Origin: Chara braunii
Taxonomy: Eukaryota > Streptophyta > Charophyceae > Charales > Characeae
Assembly (NCBI GenBank): GCA_003427395.1
Contig: BFEA01000250.1
Coordinates: 1,610,914-1,646,472, forward strand
DNA: 35,559 nt
Direction: 5' to 3'
Part shown: piece by piece, positions 10,564 to 19,318 of the stretch
Numbering within the stretch: position 1 is the stretch's first letter
How the letters are laid out: each line of letters starts with the position of its first letter
Program-made: the position numbers and the translations under genes
Notes under the pieces: model-generated
Database searches by the model: none
What the model was told of the DNA's origin: nothing
Seen by the model: the letters and a program-made list of their open reading frames with translations, nothing else

Positions 10564-11310
10564 GTGGCTGGCGGCGCGAGGACGGCGTGCTGCAGAAAGG
10601 GGCTCAGCGGCGGTGGACGTTCCGTCCCGAGGCCGTTGCGACTGCGCGGGCAGCGTGTGGTGTGTCCATCGCCACGGACCTTTGCACACGTCGACTGCGC
10701 CTTGGTCCTCGTTTCTGTGTGCGGGACTGTAAGCAGAGAAAAGGGGCCAACTTTCGACGGACGTCTTCCGCTTCTTCGTCGGGTGCGGAAGGACGACACA
10801 GATGGCAGCGGAGCGACGGGTCTGTGTCCACGTCGCGGCTATGGGGGCGGCAGAGAGGGCAGACGTGATGTTTTGACGCCTCGTGAGCTGCAGGCCGTGG
10901 CGGCGGCCGTGTCGACGATCGTTCTTCGATGTCAGCAGGAGAGGGCGCTAGGGCGACCGAAGGAGCAGTTGTGCGCGCATAGATGGAGGACATTGACGCA
11001 AGGTCCGGACGAAGGGGCCAAATATGTGGCGACGTCGAAGGCTGTTGTTCAGCTGTGCTACACGTTGGGTTGCAGAGTGATTCCTCGTGCGACGCCGCGG
11101 TGGTGGGTGAAGCGCAGGACAGGAGGCACGTGGGAAGACCTCAGGCAATGCGACGACGCGATAGACACAAGAAAAATCGGTGGAAGATCTGTGCTCCAAC
11201 GTGCGAGGCGTGACGACAAACGAAGAAAACGACGATCTTTTGCAATGAAACTATTGTCGTCGAAAGCAGCACCGACTGGGAAAAGCATTCGAATTTTGGA
11301 CCGTTGTTGA
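10564..11310 (+). pseudogene. Transposon frame with a Harbinger-like N-terminal motif
   Basis: This 248-codon frame lies inside the inverted-repeat element. Near residue 178 it reads PRWWVKRRTGGTWEDLRQCD, which resembles the stretch W-V-x-R-x-x-G-G-T-x-x-D-L before the nuclease domain of plant Harbinger transposases. The residues before it are arginine-, glycine- and alanine-rich with no motif. The frame then runs into a basic tail and stops with no DDE triad, so if it is a transposase only its N-terminal part remains. Overlapping frames of similar length exist on both strands because the DNA is GC-rich. The reading frame is chosen on this motif alone, and my recognition of the family is from memory. 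Confidence 0.35.
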
Positions 11311-11540
11311 CGATCGCCCGCCGCAGCAGACCGCAGGGCGCCAGCCGGCAAATCGCGTAGACTGACGGAGGCCTCACGCGGACGGTGACCGTTTGGAGCC
11401 GTTGTGGCGCCGTGCAGATTTTGGAGGCAGGGATGTCCGTGCCCCCGTTCGCTGGACCACGTCTGGACCACCCTCGAACTGAAATTGTGCGTCGACGCAT
11501 GCCTTCGCCGCTCCATATTTCTCGCTTCCTTGTGCTCCGA

Positions 11541-11558
11541 GGGACCTCGGGAGGTCCC
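11541..11558. repeat. Internal hairpin of the DNA transposon
   Basis: GGGACCTC and GAGGTCCC form a perfect 8-bp stem with a 2-base loop, close to the right end of the element. Confidence 0.5.
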
Positions 11559-11599
11559 TTGGGGGTTAGGAAAAAATGACTCTGGCCACGAGGACGCGA

Positions 11600-11615
11600 C
11601 AAGGAAATTTCCTTG
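11600..11615. repeat. Subterminal palindrome, right end of the DNA transposon
   Basis: CAAGGAAATTTCCTTG is a perfect 16-bp palindrome. The same half-site occurs at 10262-10281, near 10346, near 11516 and near 11669, so it may be a repeated transposase-binding site. Confidence 0.5.
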
Positions 11616-11715
11616 GGTGTTTTCACATTTTTTTTGGAGAATCGTCCCCAAGGACAGGTGGAACGATCATTTCCTTGTGGATTTCGGGTCCGCAAGGAGT
11701 GTCTAACGAGGCCCT

Positions 11716-11979
11716 ATGACTGAGAAACAGTGGAAGAAAGGTAATGTAATTGATATATAGTGCTGATTATTGGAAAGCCTGGACTAGAAAAATTTGCTAG
11801 ATCTGGCGCCCAGTGAAGGGTGAAGAGGTTCAGCCTTATACTATGGTCATAATCATCACCATCATCAGCATCATGAGCATTGGCCACTCTGGGTAGACTA
11901 TGAGGACCCCGGCCTCAGTTTTCTTATTGATAATATCAGCCTTGGGCACTGGGCCCGGTTGAAAAAAAAAAAAAAAAAA
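11716..11979 (+). mobile_element. Retroposed segment ending in a truncated SINE-A core and poly(A)
   Basis: GGGCACTGGGCCCGGTT at 11944-11960 matches the start of the SINE-A core. A run of 18 A follows (11962-11979), so the copy stops just after the loop of the first hairpin. The 100 bases at about 11725-11830 are homologous, reverse complemented, to 18620-18740, which also lies directly 5' of a SINE-A core. The tail sits inside minus-strand LINE endonuclease sequence (LINE-5). No convincing target duplication was found. Confidence 0.5.
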
Positions 11980-11984
11980 GGTAC

Positions 11985-12960
11985 AATCGCCCATTCGGTA
12001 CGTGCAAACAGGAGCTTGAGCCACGCCCATCGACGTAATTGGTCAGTCCTGGTCTAGTATATTGGCGTCCAACTTTCTATGGAGGAGGATAGCAACACCG
12101 CCCCTCGATTCTACCGACGGTGCCCAAACTTGAGGGTCGTTCCACCACGCGCCCAACGATGTGATCTTCTCCTGATCTAACTTCGTTTCTTGTAAACAAA
12201 GGATCAAAACATGGTTTGCATGCATCCATGACTTGACTCTAGATCTCATATTTCGCCCTCCCGTATCTTCTAAGCCCCTAATATTCCACAAAGCAACTTT
12301 AAGTTGAAGCATGGTCACTTCAGGAGGCCTGCCTAGATTGGATGAGGAGTCAAGGCACAAATGCTCCTACTAAAAGGAGCCCGGGAGTTCCCGAGTCCCA
12401 CCTATGCGTCAAAAAGGACTGAAACAACAGTGAGTGGAGCACTCTCAGTTCGGGGATCTTCTGACTTAGCTTAGCTTACCTAAGGAGGAGGCATCTGCAT
12501 CTCCCAGTAATTTGATCTTACCTAGCTCCGAATGATATGGGTGTATTTACCACTCCATCCAAAAGAGACAAAGTCCCTGACTCACTGAGCGGATAAATAC
12601 ATCTTGTGCAATCTGAGCATCCAGGAGGGGGGTGAATAGCGTGGCTTTCATGCTAAGTTTCTCCACAAACAACCAGGGGGTAGGGGTGTCAGGTATGTTT
12701 CCTACCGCTATATCGCTACCGTACAGTCTTCGTTTGAGATGGATGATATCCAGCTGCATCGGAAGATTAGCAATCGGCTGCGAGGGAAGGGCCGTCTGTC
12801 CGGGGGCAGTCGACCACGCTAGAGTGAATGTGCCTTCCGCCACGCAGGAGGAGGTGTTTATCCCATTCCCGGTCTGCTCCCTTGGAATCCCTTACCTGAC
12901 GTTTATTTCTCTTGATCGAGTCGGGTGCTTGCTTACTGTGCGGTTCCTGCCTCGGTGTAG
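11985..12960 (-). mobile_element. LINE-5: end of ORF1 and start of the ORF2 endonuclease
   Basis: Minus-strand 12043-12360 reads LKVALWNIRGLEDTGGRN, then LCLQETKL, then RGGVAILLHRKL. These are the first endonuclease blocks of a LINE ORF2; the catalytic N of the NxxG block and E of QET are intact. A frameshift leads to RRWAWLKLLF and TEWAIV at about 11990-12040, where the poly(A) of the inserted retroposon begins. Upstream, 12547-12843 encodes a 98-residue frame (PMQLDIIHLKRRLYGSDI, then TPTPWLFVEKL) that may be the end of ORF1. Both this piece and LINE-4 contain WAIV, so they are two copies or a duplicated one, not one simply split element. Confidence 0.8.
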
Positions 12961-13019
12961 ATGAAGGTACGCCTTTCGTTTCCTCCTCGATCCGGAATGA
13001 GCGCATATCTTCACTCAGC

Positions 13020-14260
13020 CGCCTTCTTTGCTTCGTAGGTGTTATGGCTGACCTTGATCGGCGATAATCGTTTGCCGAAGTAGTCGCTTTCTCTCGATCG
13101 AAGTGCTGGTTTGAATGTGTACGGCTGATGTCTCGGACTGAAATTGCCGGTGTTGCTGTTTCCTCTACGTTGCCTTTGCTCTATCGTGCCTTCGCTTTCC
13201 GTTCGTGAAGGGGGGGGGGTAACCGCGACTCGCTCTCAAGAGGGAGATGAAGACGCAGCAGGGAATCAGAACTGCTCCCCGTCGTCGGCACAAACAGACT
13301 TTTGGGCGGAGGAGGAAAGAGTTCGGGAAGTGCTTGCTAAATGTTTCGACATCAGAATTCTCCCATCAGGCTGTGATATCGGAGAGATGAAAGAGGAGGG
13401 AACCAAGGCCCACTTCACGCTAAATCCCTCCTTGGACGATATTAAGATGAAGTGGCTCAAGGAGCATATGGTCACCGTTATCTTTTAGGAAGGATCGAAG
13501 AACCTTCCAAAAAAGATTAAGGAAAACGTCATCCGGGCCTTTGAGGATATATGAAAGGGCTCACAACTATTTGACTCCTCTATTACTACGGGTTGTGTCT
13601 GCATCGAGTCCAGCAACGTTCTCTCATATGTGGCAAAGGACATCGAAGTCAAGGAATGGATGCTAGAGGAAGGCGAAGTTCGTGTGGCTTTACGTGGGCG
13701 ATGGCACAACATAGCGTTCAAGCCTTGGCTAACGAAGTCGGAGATTCCAGAAGTAAGAAGAGAAGCCGCACAAAACTACTTATGGAATCTGGAGTATTGG
13801 ACATACCTCTTGATGCATTTTGCTATTTGGAATCCACTGCCGAAACCTCAATTGGTTCAGTCATGAAGGTGTACCCGTCAAAACGGGACGCGAGGATGCC
13901 GCAGTTAATTAACATTCGACTTGACATGGCGCTGGAGGGGCTTATGAGGTTGAAACTTGAAAGAGTCCATCTCCTTCACTACGTTTCAATGCCAACTCGT
14001 TGAGTTGAAAGTGGTGAATGCTCAGACCCCATGGTGTAATAGATGTCGCCGCTATTACCACTTGGCAGATGCACGAGACAACGACGCAGATGTCAATCTA
14101 GCCCTACACCAAGTACATCATCGAGCGCGAGTAGCAGACAACCAAGTGAACATGGGGATCCCGACCTTGAGCCGGAACCATCAGGAGGCCAAGGTTCATC
14201 GGCAAGGTCACTTAGCTCCTCCTGAAAGACGTCAAGCTCTACAAGACTAAGGATTAAACA
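13020..14260 (+). mobile_element. LINE-8: ORF1 region of a plus-strand LINE
   Basis: From about 13240 one frame runs to 13866 with only two stops (TAG at 13486, TGA at 13551) and then moves through two frameshifts that restore the original frame. In order it holds an acidic helix-like segment (EEERVREVLAKCFDIRILPS), a central domain (RVALRGRWHNIAFKPWL, then VLDIPLDAFCYLESTAETSI, then QLINIRLDM), a knuckle WCNRCRRYYHL at about 14033, and a serine-rich linker. The layout of a nucleic-acid-binding domain, a CCHC-type knuckle and a low-complexity tail is that of a LINE ORF1. The last cysteine of the knuckle is missing. No ORF2 follows, so the element is cut near 14260. Confidence 0.65.
13240..14250 (+). 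pseudogene. LINE ORF1 protein (broken)
   Basis: This is the coding part of LINE-8. LINE ORF1 proteins bind the element RNA to form the particle that is reverse transcribed. The C-x2-C-x4-H pattern (C-N-R-C-R-R-Y-Y-H) corresponds to the knuckle C-F-K-C-Q-A-Y-G-H of the LINE at 30.25 kb; both follow a basic or aromatic stretch ending in PWC. Two in-frame stops and two compensating frameshifts inactivate it. The start codon is uncertain: MPVLLF at 13144 is in frame, but coding character begins only near 13240. Confidence 0.6.
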
Positions 14261-16149
14261 ACCAACGTAGAAGGGCCGCTACAACCACTGGGCCGGAGGG
14301 TCGTGTCCAACCGGCAAGGGGATGCCAATAGTATATATGCAAGAGACAACCCGTGTTCTCACCTGGAGGAGATGTAAGGGTGGATGGGGGAACTATTGCT
14401 TCCTCCTCTGCTCCAATCATCCCTACATCGCCTCCATGCTGTTGGTGAGGCGTGACCTCGTCATTAGCCCGTTCTTCGTCAACTTCCATGACTTCTGGTA
14501 CAACCGCCAATGAAGAATCCGACGGAGTGTGTGGCGCTGGTTGACCCGTAGTCGAGGTTATAGTTGAAGCTGAGTCCGGAGATAGGGTTCTCTCCCAATA
14601 CCCACGTGACGTGGCAAGTAAGCTCGTCTAATCTCATCTATGGCTGTAGGCCACAGGTAAGATGGACAAGTTCGAGACAGACTGAGATAGCGTACAGCGA
14701 TAGTTGACCCCTAGTGCGAGGTCTTTATCTGAGCTTAGTATGGGTTTTCCCACAGTTTCTCTCGTGGTAGGTAGGCTATCCTACGGGCACTGCTTGGTCA
14801 GACACAGCTGAAACCTTGCGCGCCAGGTAAACCCAGGTGTCAACGATGATGGCTGACCCAGGGCGGATAGGCCGACTCGCGTCGGCTGGTGGTGGGACCG
14901 AGCGCCCCCCGAAGCTCACCAAAGTTAAAATTTCAAAACAGTACAAAGTTATAAAAAAACGTACAGGCACAGGTAGTGTAGGATACTCCAGACTGTTCAG
15001 AAGATCATGGGGTGTGGTTCCACTACGAGCAGGGGCTGAAAGTGTGTGCAGGGGTGGAGGATCCAGAGATTCAAGTAGAACACCTGCAATGAACCCAGCC
15101 ATTCTGGCAAAATGCTGAGAGGTAGTTTGGCGAGAATGATGGGAATGGAGGAAAAAAACAAAAAAAAGTGGAAGGGCTGTGTGATAATGAAGCAATAAGT
15201 GTAGGTCAGCGGGCCAAAAGATGGGTGTGGATGAGTCAGAGGGCGTTTTGCACAGCCCCACGGCCCTTCTACTGCAGGCATTTGAAGGGGGGGTTCCTAA
15301 TTTCAATGTAGCTGGTCATCTTGTTTGTCCAGATGCATTTACTTGCTGTGTTTTTTGCCCCATTATAACCAGTTGCAGGGCAGAGGGTCCTGAAAGGAAA
15401 GGAAGAAGACAGCAGCCCGGCAAGACTGCCTCAGCATGAGAACGGCACATGAGATACACCCTTACAGCACATTCCGCAACGCATGCTCACAAAGAGAACC
15501 AAAGCGAACACACCCAGAGGCACACGAAAAAAAGTGCAATGAACCAAGTGCTCAACGAAAAGCATTCGCATAGTACATCGGCGCGGTCGATCCCGGTGCA
15601 TTTTGTCCGTCCCGCACACGGACTCTTCAGGGGGAGATAGTAACCCACCCACTGCTGATACCACTGCCAAACCATGGAGGCCATACCACAGCCTTGCCTC
15701 CAATATATAGCTAACTCACCCCTATTCGTTCCCAGACATAAGTAGTGTGCCCGGAATGGTCGCAAAGCCCCAAAGACATCGAGACCAAGTACAACCTTCG
15801 TCATCACCATACCACAAGTATGATCCATCTTACGAGACCCAGCAATCGTCATCCCTGGGAAACAGGAGCGCTCCATCTGGGTCGTCAGAGGGATGCGTCT
15901 TAACCAGACTCATCCGAAGCCCGACCAGTGGACAGATCGAAGTCACAACAGAGGCCGAGCTGCTTCGTACGTTCAGCACCATCGTGCTCAAAGCACGCAA
16001 ATCAGGCTCAGGAGTTGCTAGAGCACCCCCACCGCCTGACATTTTCCCGCCTCGCTTTCTGTTCTTTGGTTAATATATCTGGCTGCTATGGCTACAAATT
16101 CATTCGGTGAAGTATTTTGTACTGAATCTACTGATTTCATTGTTGTTTT
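14261..16149. other. Unassigned sequence, about 1.9 kb
   Basis: Open frames exist on both strands: minus 14776-15306 (176 codons), minus 15487-15876 (129) and plus 15747-16073 (108). None shows a domain I recognise, and overlapping frames on opposite strands of similar length argue against any being real. The acidic minus-strand frame 14247-14510 could be the linker of a LINE ORF1 continuing LINE-5, but that is a guess. Confidence 0.35.
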
Positions 16150-16262
16150 TTTTTTAATTATTACAAAGGTTAATTCTCCTAAGCCCAACCAATTCAATAC
16201 CTGTCAAATCTGGACAGGACGGGCATTCAGGCCTTTATATATTATCATTATAGTATTACGGG

Positions 16263-16346
16263 GAATACCTTTCTCGGCCTTTTGGCTAAGATCAAGTGTA
16301 GTTTCTGTTCTGATCAGTTTAATATCTGATCCGTGGTCCATCGGGG

Positions 16347-16377
<31 letters not shown>

Positions 16378-16382
16378 ATACC
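16263..16382 (+). mobile_element. U2 retroposon with poly(A) and 7-bp target-site duplication
   Basis: This is the complete inserted unit. GAATACC at 16263-16269 overlaps the first bases of U2 (ATACC) and recurs directly after the A29 tail. Removing the insert restores the SINE-B sequence around CACGGATG/CATTCGTG as in the other copy. The overlap of target and U2 5' end suggests microhomology at the 5' junction. Confidence 0.9.
16265..16346 (+). pseudogene. U2 snRNA retropseudogene, 3'-truncated
   Basis: The 82 bases from ATACCTTTCTCGG onward match the 5' end of plant U2 snRNA, including the branch-point-recognition region (GTGTAGT.TCTGTTCT) and the Sm-side segment CAGTTTAATATCTGAT. It stops in GTGGTCCATCGGGG, where plant U2 has GTGGGCCATCGGCCCAC, so the second half of that stem and the rest of the RNA are missing. 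A tail of 29 A (16347-16375) follows, and GAATACC flanks it on both sides (16263-16269 and 16376-16382). It is therefore a reverse-transcribed, inserted copy, not a gene; no upstream snRNA promoter is present. Confidence 0.93.
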
Positions 16383-16621
16383 GTATGAGCCACATTCGTG
16401 TTCAACAATGGAACATGTGGGAGCTGCACCCACCAGCAGCAGGTGTGATACCTGCTTCAGCCGGTGGGCACCCACATTCGATGGACCACTTGCTGTGCCT
16501 CCCCTCCTGTCCCCTCCCCCAATAATATGAGCAGTTCTGCTCAATGCCGTTCGGGGGAACCAACTGCCTATCTCTAGGTGGCGGGCATCAAGCTTGCACA
16601 GGAAGGTACATCAGGTCAATG

Positions 16622-16675
16622 GAGATTGAACCCGAGATCTCCTAAATGCCACTTGCAATCTGACCAACTGTGCTA
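16622..16675 (-). promoter_or_regulatory. RNA polymerase III internal promoter (A and B boxes) of SINE-B
   Basis: On the minus strand TAGCACAGTTGG (16664-16675) fits the A box TRGYNNARNNGG, and GGTTCAATCTC (16622-16632) fits the B box GGTTCRANNCC with one change. The gap of about 31 bases is normal for a tRNA-derived promoter. Confidence 0.7.
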
Positions 16676-16690
16676 GGATGGATCTCGTTT

Positions 16691-17650
16691 GTTTTCATCT
16701 GTCCCTGGCTTCTGCTGCTCCAGTGAAGTCAGACGGGAGGGCCGAAGGCAGTGGGAGATACCCATTGCTTTTTTTCCCCGTCAACGTAAGTGGCCGTCTG
16801 GAGGCCCGGCACTGTCTGGAATCTCGGGATCTTCAAATGGTCTCCCAAAAACTATGCAAGTATTATTTTGTCGGGGGGCTTCCCATGATTTTCAAAAATT
16901 TCCTCAGGGAGGGCCCTATCCAGGCCACCCATCCGTATGTCCTGACCGGGGCATTGGACGTTCGCATTGCAGCCGTGATTTAAAGATGGCAAAATAATTT
17001 ATGGTGGCAAATGTTTGTGTTCATTGTCAGCTTTACCGGTCCGCCCAACAATATTCCTGTCGCTGACCATACTGGTTGTCCAAATTTCAAAGCGCCAGGC
17101 TGACCGGCCGTCAAGGAAGGGCAGGGTAGGTCAAAGTCAGTGAAGATGAAGATAATGATTGGAGGGGTTTGGCTGACAGGCCGCTGGGCGCTCGTTCTGA
17201 GGAGGTGTGCCAGTGGGAGGAGCTTCATCCAGCAGACCAGTGCCAGCTGTAGCTGGGCTGAAGAAGGCTAGCACCAGTTGTAGCTGGGCAGAGGGGGAGA
17301 AGACTGGCGCTTTATTGTCGGGGCACTGAGAAGGATGTTGCCAGGCTGCTTGAGCGCCGAGCCAGGGAAGGCCAACATCCAGCATCAGGGAAGCAGCAGC
17401 CATGGCTGCACAGAGAGAAGACTGGTGCCATGGCCAGGCTGGTTGCTGAGGAGGTAGAGGAGGTTGTGCTAGACGGGAGATCATGGGCGATGACGAAGAC
17501 TCGACTCGAAAGAGTGGTGGGGTACTTACCTGGTGGCTGTAGACAAGTGTTCCAGCAAGGCACATGGAAGGGGTCTGTGACATGACAACTCGGCACAACA
17601 TAGGATAGAGTAGGTGGTCACTTGGGCTGATCCAGAGACCAGGGTAAGTA
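16691..17650. other. Unassigned sequence, about 1 kb
   Basis: A 175-codon minus-strand frame (17137-17664) is proline/serine/alanine-rich and resembles no family. Short internal repeats (ACCAGT..TAGCTGGGC) occur at about 17238-17290. Nothing else is supported. Confidence 0.35.
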
Positions 17651-18205
17651 CGTTGGAGTCGCACCCAACGTTCAGAATAGGCAACTTTAGCAAATTAGCA
17701 ATTCCCGAGATAGAGCAAAAGAGGCGACCCTCAACCTGCCATGTGCCACTGCAGGTAGTGACTGGCACAGTTTCAGACCCCCACTAAAGTTGCGCATTCC
17801 GAAACTCACACCTTGACGGCGGTGCCACTTTGTCTTTTCACACCCAACGTTCGGACGTTGGAGTCGCATCCAACGTTCAGAATAAGCAACTGTAGCAGTT
17901 CCCGAAATAGAGCAAAAAAGGCGACCCTAAACCTGCCACGTGCCACTGCGGGTAATGACTGGCACAGTTTCAGACCCCCACTAAATTTGCACATTCCGAA
18001 ACTCACACCTTGACGGCGGCGCCACTTTGTCTTTCGCACCCAACGTTCAGAATAGGCAACTTTAGCAGTTCCCAAAATAGAGCAAAAAAGGCGACCCTAA
18101 ACCTGCCACATGCCACTGCGGGTAATGACTGGCACAGTTTCAGACCCCGCTAAACTTGCACATTCCGAAACTCACACCTTGACGGCATCGCAACTTTGTC
18201 TTTTC
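17651..18205. repeat. Tandem repeat, three units of about 170-205 bp
   Basis: The phrase CAACGTTCAGAATA starts units at 17666, 17871 and 18041. Each continues with AGAGCAAAA, GGCGACCCT, CTGCCA.GTGCCACTGC, GACTGGCACAGTTTCAGACC and CTTGACGGC in order. The first unit is 205 bp because it has extra bases and an added copy of the junction phrase; the second is 170 bp. Units 2 and 3 are closer to each other than to unit 1. It is not coding. A short satellite or an expanded part of an unknown element is possible. Confidence 0.92.
17844..17861. repeat. Perfect hairpin at a tandem-repeat junction
   Basis: CCAACGT and ACGTTGG flank TCGG. It arose where one unit ends and the next begins, by joining two copies of the CAACGT phrase in opposite orientations. 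Confidence 0.7.
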
Positions 18206-18485
18206 TTGCGTATTTCAAACTAAAATTGTGTCACAGCCACAGTTTCCCCTTTTTTTTCAGGGGTAACTACGGCACAGTCATGTTTTCAGTTCTAAATCCA
18301 CTTCAGGCATCCCTCGAGTACGACACATCCCCACCCAACCCTAAACCTGGGTTAGACACATTCACAGTTTTCCTCACTTTGGAGCAAAATTCGCGTGACT
18401 GGAACGCATTTAAACCTGAAAACCTTGACTGCGCCCTAGTTTTCCCTTTTTTAAAAGTAAGACTCAGTAGACCCTAGTAGGGGGG
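18206..18485. other. Unassigned sequence
   Basis: A 93-codon plus-strand frame (18196-18477) has no recognised motif. Confidence 0.35.
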
Positions 18486-18533
18486 TTGATACAAGCATCC
18501 TCCGCTACTATGGCCCATTCCGGTCACTCCAGC

Positions 18534-18584
18534 TATTGGTGGGGAGCTGCAGCTGCCGGAAATCGGGTCCAGCGTCCCTTTTGT
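18534..18584 (-). mobile_element. SINE-A copy 3, antisense, no tail
   Basis: The reverse complement reads GGGACGCTGGACCCGATTTC and continues to CTCCCCACCAATAG. The first stem holds with one T-G wobble (GCTGGA/TCCGGC), and the second stem is present as CTCC/GGAG. No T run follows, so the tail is lost or the copy is truncated. The frame reading WWGAAAAGNRVQRP on the plus strand is a translation of the repeat, as is WWGATPAGNRVQRP at 19.2 kb. Confidence 0.75.
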
Positions 18585-18619
18585 ACATTGATGCTTGGAA
18601 ATAAAGATGACAACTCAGA

Positions 18620-18770
18620 CATACATAGGATGAATCTGGACCTCTTCATCGTGCATTGGGTGCCGGATCTAGCTCTATTTCCTAGCCCAGAGTTACCTAT
18701 CGCACAAATCATAAAACCAGTTGCATTCCTCATACCCAAACCTTCAGCAGGGAACTACGGATACGGGTGA
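18620..18770 (+). other. Conserved segment linked to SINE-A
   Basis: The frame contains LDLFIVHWVPDLALFPSPEL. The reverse complement of about 11725-11830 gives LNLFTLHWAPDLANFSSPGF in one frame. Both copies lie directly 5' of a SINE-A core in the sense of the SINE. The shared stretch is about 100 bp at roughly two-thirds identity by eye. It may be part of a longer parent element or a remnant of a coding gene; the family is not recognised. Confidence 0.45.
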
Positions 18771-18889
18771 AGGGGGTGGGGGAGATCAGGAAAGTCTCCC
18801 ATAGGACGCAAGGGAATGGCTGGGTGCACAGCTGTCCAACCCCCCAAAAGCAGCCTCTAGTCGCTACAGACCTCCTTTTTGTCCCCTCC
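18771..18889. other. Possible LINE 3' untranslated sequence
   Basis: This lies just past the last coding similarity of the minus-strand LINE-2. Nothing in it is recognised directly. Confidence 0.3.
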
Positions 18890-18958
18890 TGTAGACCCTT
18901 TCCACTCAACCTTTCTAGTTTACTGTGGACCCTTTCCACTCAAGCTTTCCAAGTTTAC
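18890..18958. repeat. Tandem duplication, two units of 34-35 bp
   Basis: Both units begin TGT.GACCCTTTCCACTCAA and end with a version of AGTTTAC. They lie near the 3' end of LINE-2 and may be a duplication within its 3' region. Confidence 0.85.
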
Positions 18959-19168
18959 CCCCCTGGTTTCCCCCAAGCCAGCAGCAACTAAAGTTCTGAA
19001 TATGTTTGAGAATTTTGATACGTGAAGATAGATGTTGGATTTTCTCTTTTGTCTGTTCCCATTTGGTGGCGATGCCTGTTTGAATCTGTTATCTGTGGAT
19101 TCTGGTCCATCTAGGCTGGCACCCTCCCATTCGTAAGTGCACCTCCTCAACCAGATAGCCCAAAGGAC

Positions 19169-19318
19169 TTTTTTTTTTTTTTTTTTTGCTCGGGGAGGCT
19201 CAATCGATTGGTGGGGAGCAACACCTGCTGGAAATCGGGTCCAGCGTCCCTTGACATTTAAGAGCTGGTGGTCTGAACTCATGATATCATGCCACACGTC
19301 CATCCTCCTGCAGACTGA
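19169..19318 (-). mobile_element. SINE-A copy 4, inserted in LINE-2, with 8-bp target duplication
   Basis: CAAAGGAC occurs at 19161-19168 and 19319-19326. The T19 run 19169-19187 is the reversed poly(A) tail. Sense reading: a head of about 68 bases, the core GGGACGCTGGACCCGATTTC with a perfect first stem (GCTGGA/TCCAGC), then CTCCCCACCAATCGATTGAG, CCTCCCCGAGC and the tail. Taking out the element and one duplication rejoins the LINE-2 frame as LGRRAVL followed by WAIWLRRCTY, which matches LINE-7. The limits are therefore firm. Confidence 0.93.

Larger units (their letters stand above)
10226..11715. mobile_element. Harbinger-like DNA transposon, 1490 bp, with terminal inverted repeats
   Basis: The left end begins GGGCCTCGTTAGACACTCC and the right end is its reverse complement; 23 of 24 terminal bases match (10226-10249 against 11692-11715). 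Similarity continues inward (CAAGGAAAT, GGAACGA/TCGTTCC, CCTTGGGGAC). Flanking triplets are CAT and TAT, so a 3-bp target duplication is possible with one mismatch. The interior is distinctly GC- and CG-rich compared with the flanks and contains a 248-codon frame. TIRs of the GGGCCT..GTT type with 3-bp duplications are typical of PIF/Harbinger elements in plants. It is probably non-autonomous, since no full DDE domain is seen. Confidence 0.7.
16150..16690 (-). mobile_element. SINE-B copy 2: tRNA-headed SINE, interrupted by a U2 copy
   Basis: Read on the minus strand it begins with a tRNA-like head (A box TAGCACAGTTGG and B-box-like GGTTCAATCTC) and runs about 430 bp excluding the insert. It shares its 3' body with SINE-B copy 1 (GGTGGGTGCAGCTCCCACATG minus one base; CCCCGTAATACTATAATGA; GAATTGGTTGGGCT). 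It ends in an A-rich tail (AATTAAAA, about 16150). The U2 retropseudogene at 16265-16375 sits inside it in the opposite direction. Transcription of such elements is by RNA polymerase III from the internal promoter. Confidence 0.75.

Noticed and set aside
10377-11695. Several overlapping frames of 100-197 codons on both strands
   Set aside because: The GC- and CG-rich interior of the DNA transposon opens frames in all directions. Only the plus-strand frame at 10564 has a motif worth naming.
9740-12360. LINE-4 and LINE-5 as one LINE split by the Harbinger-like transposon
   Set aside because: Both pieces contain the WAIV block of the endonuclease, so they overlap rather than join. A local duplication remains possible.
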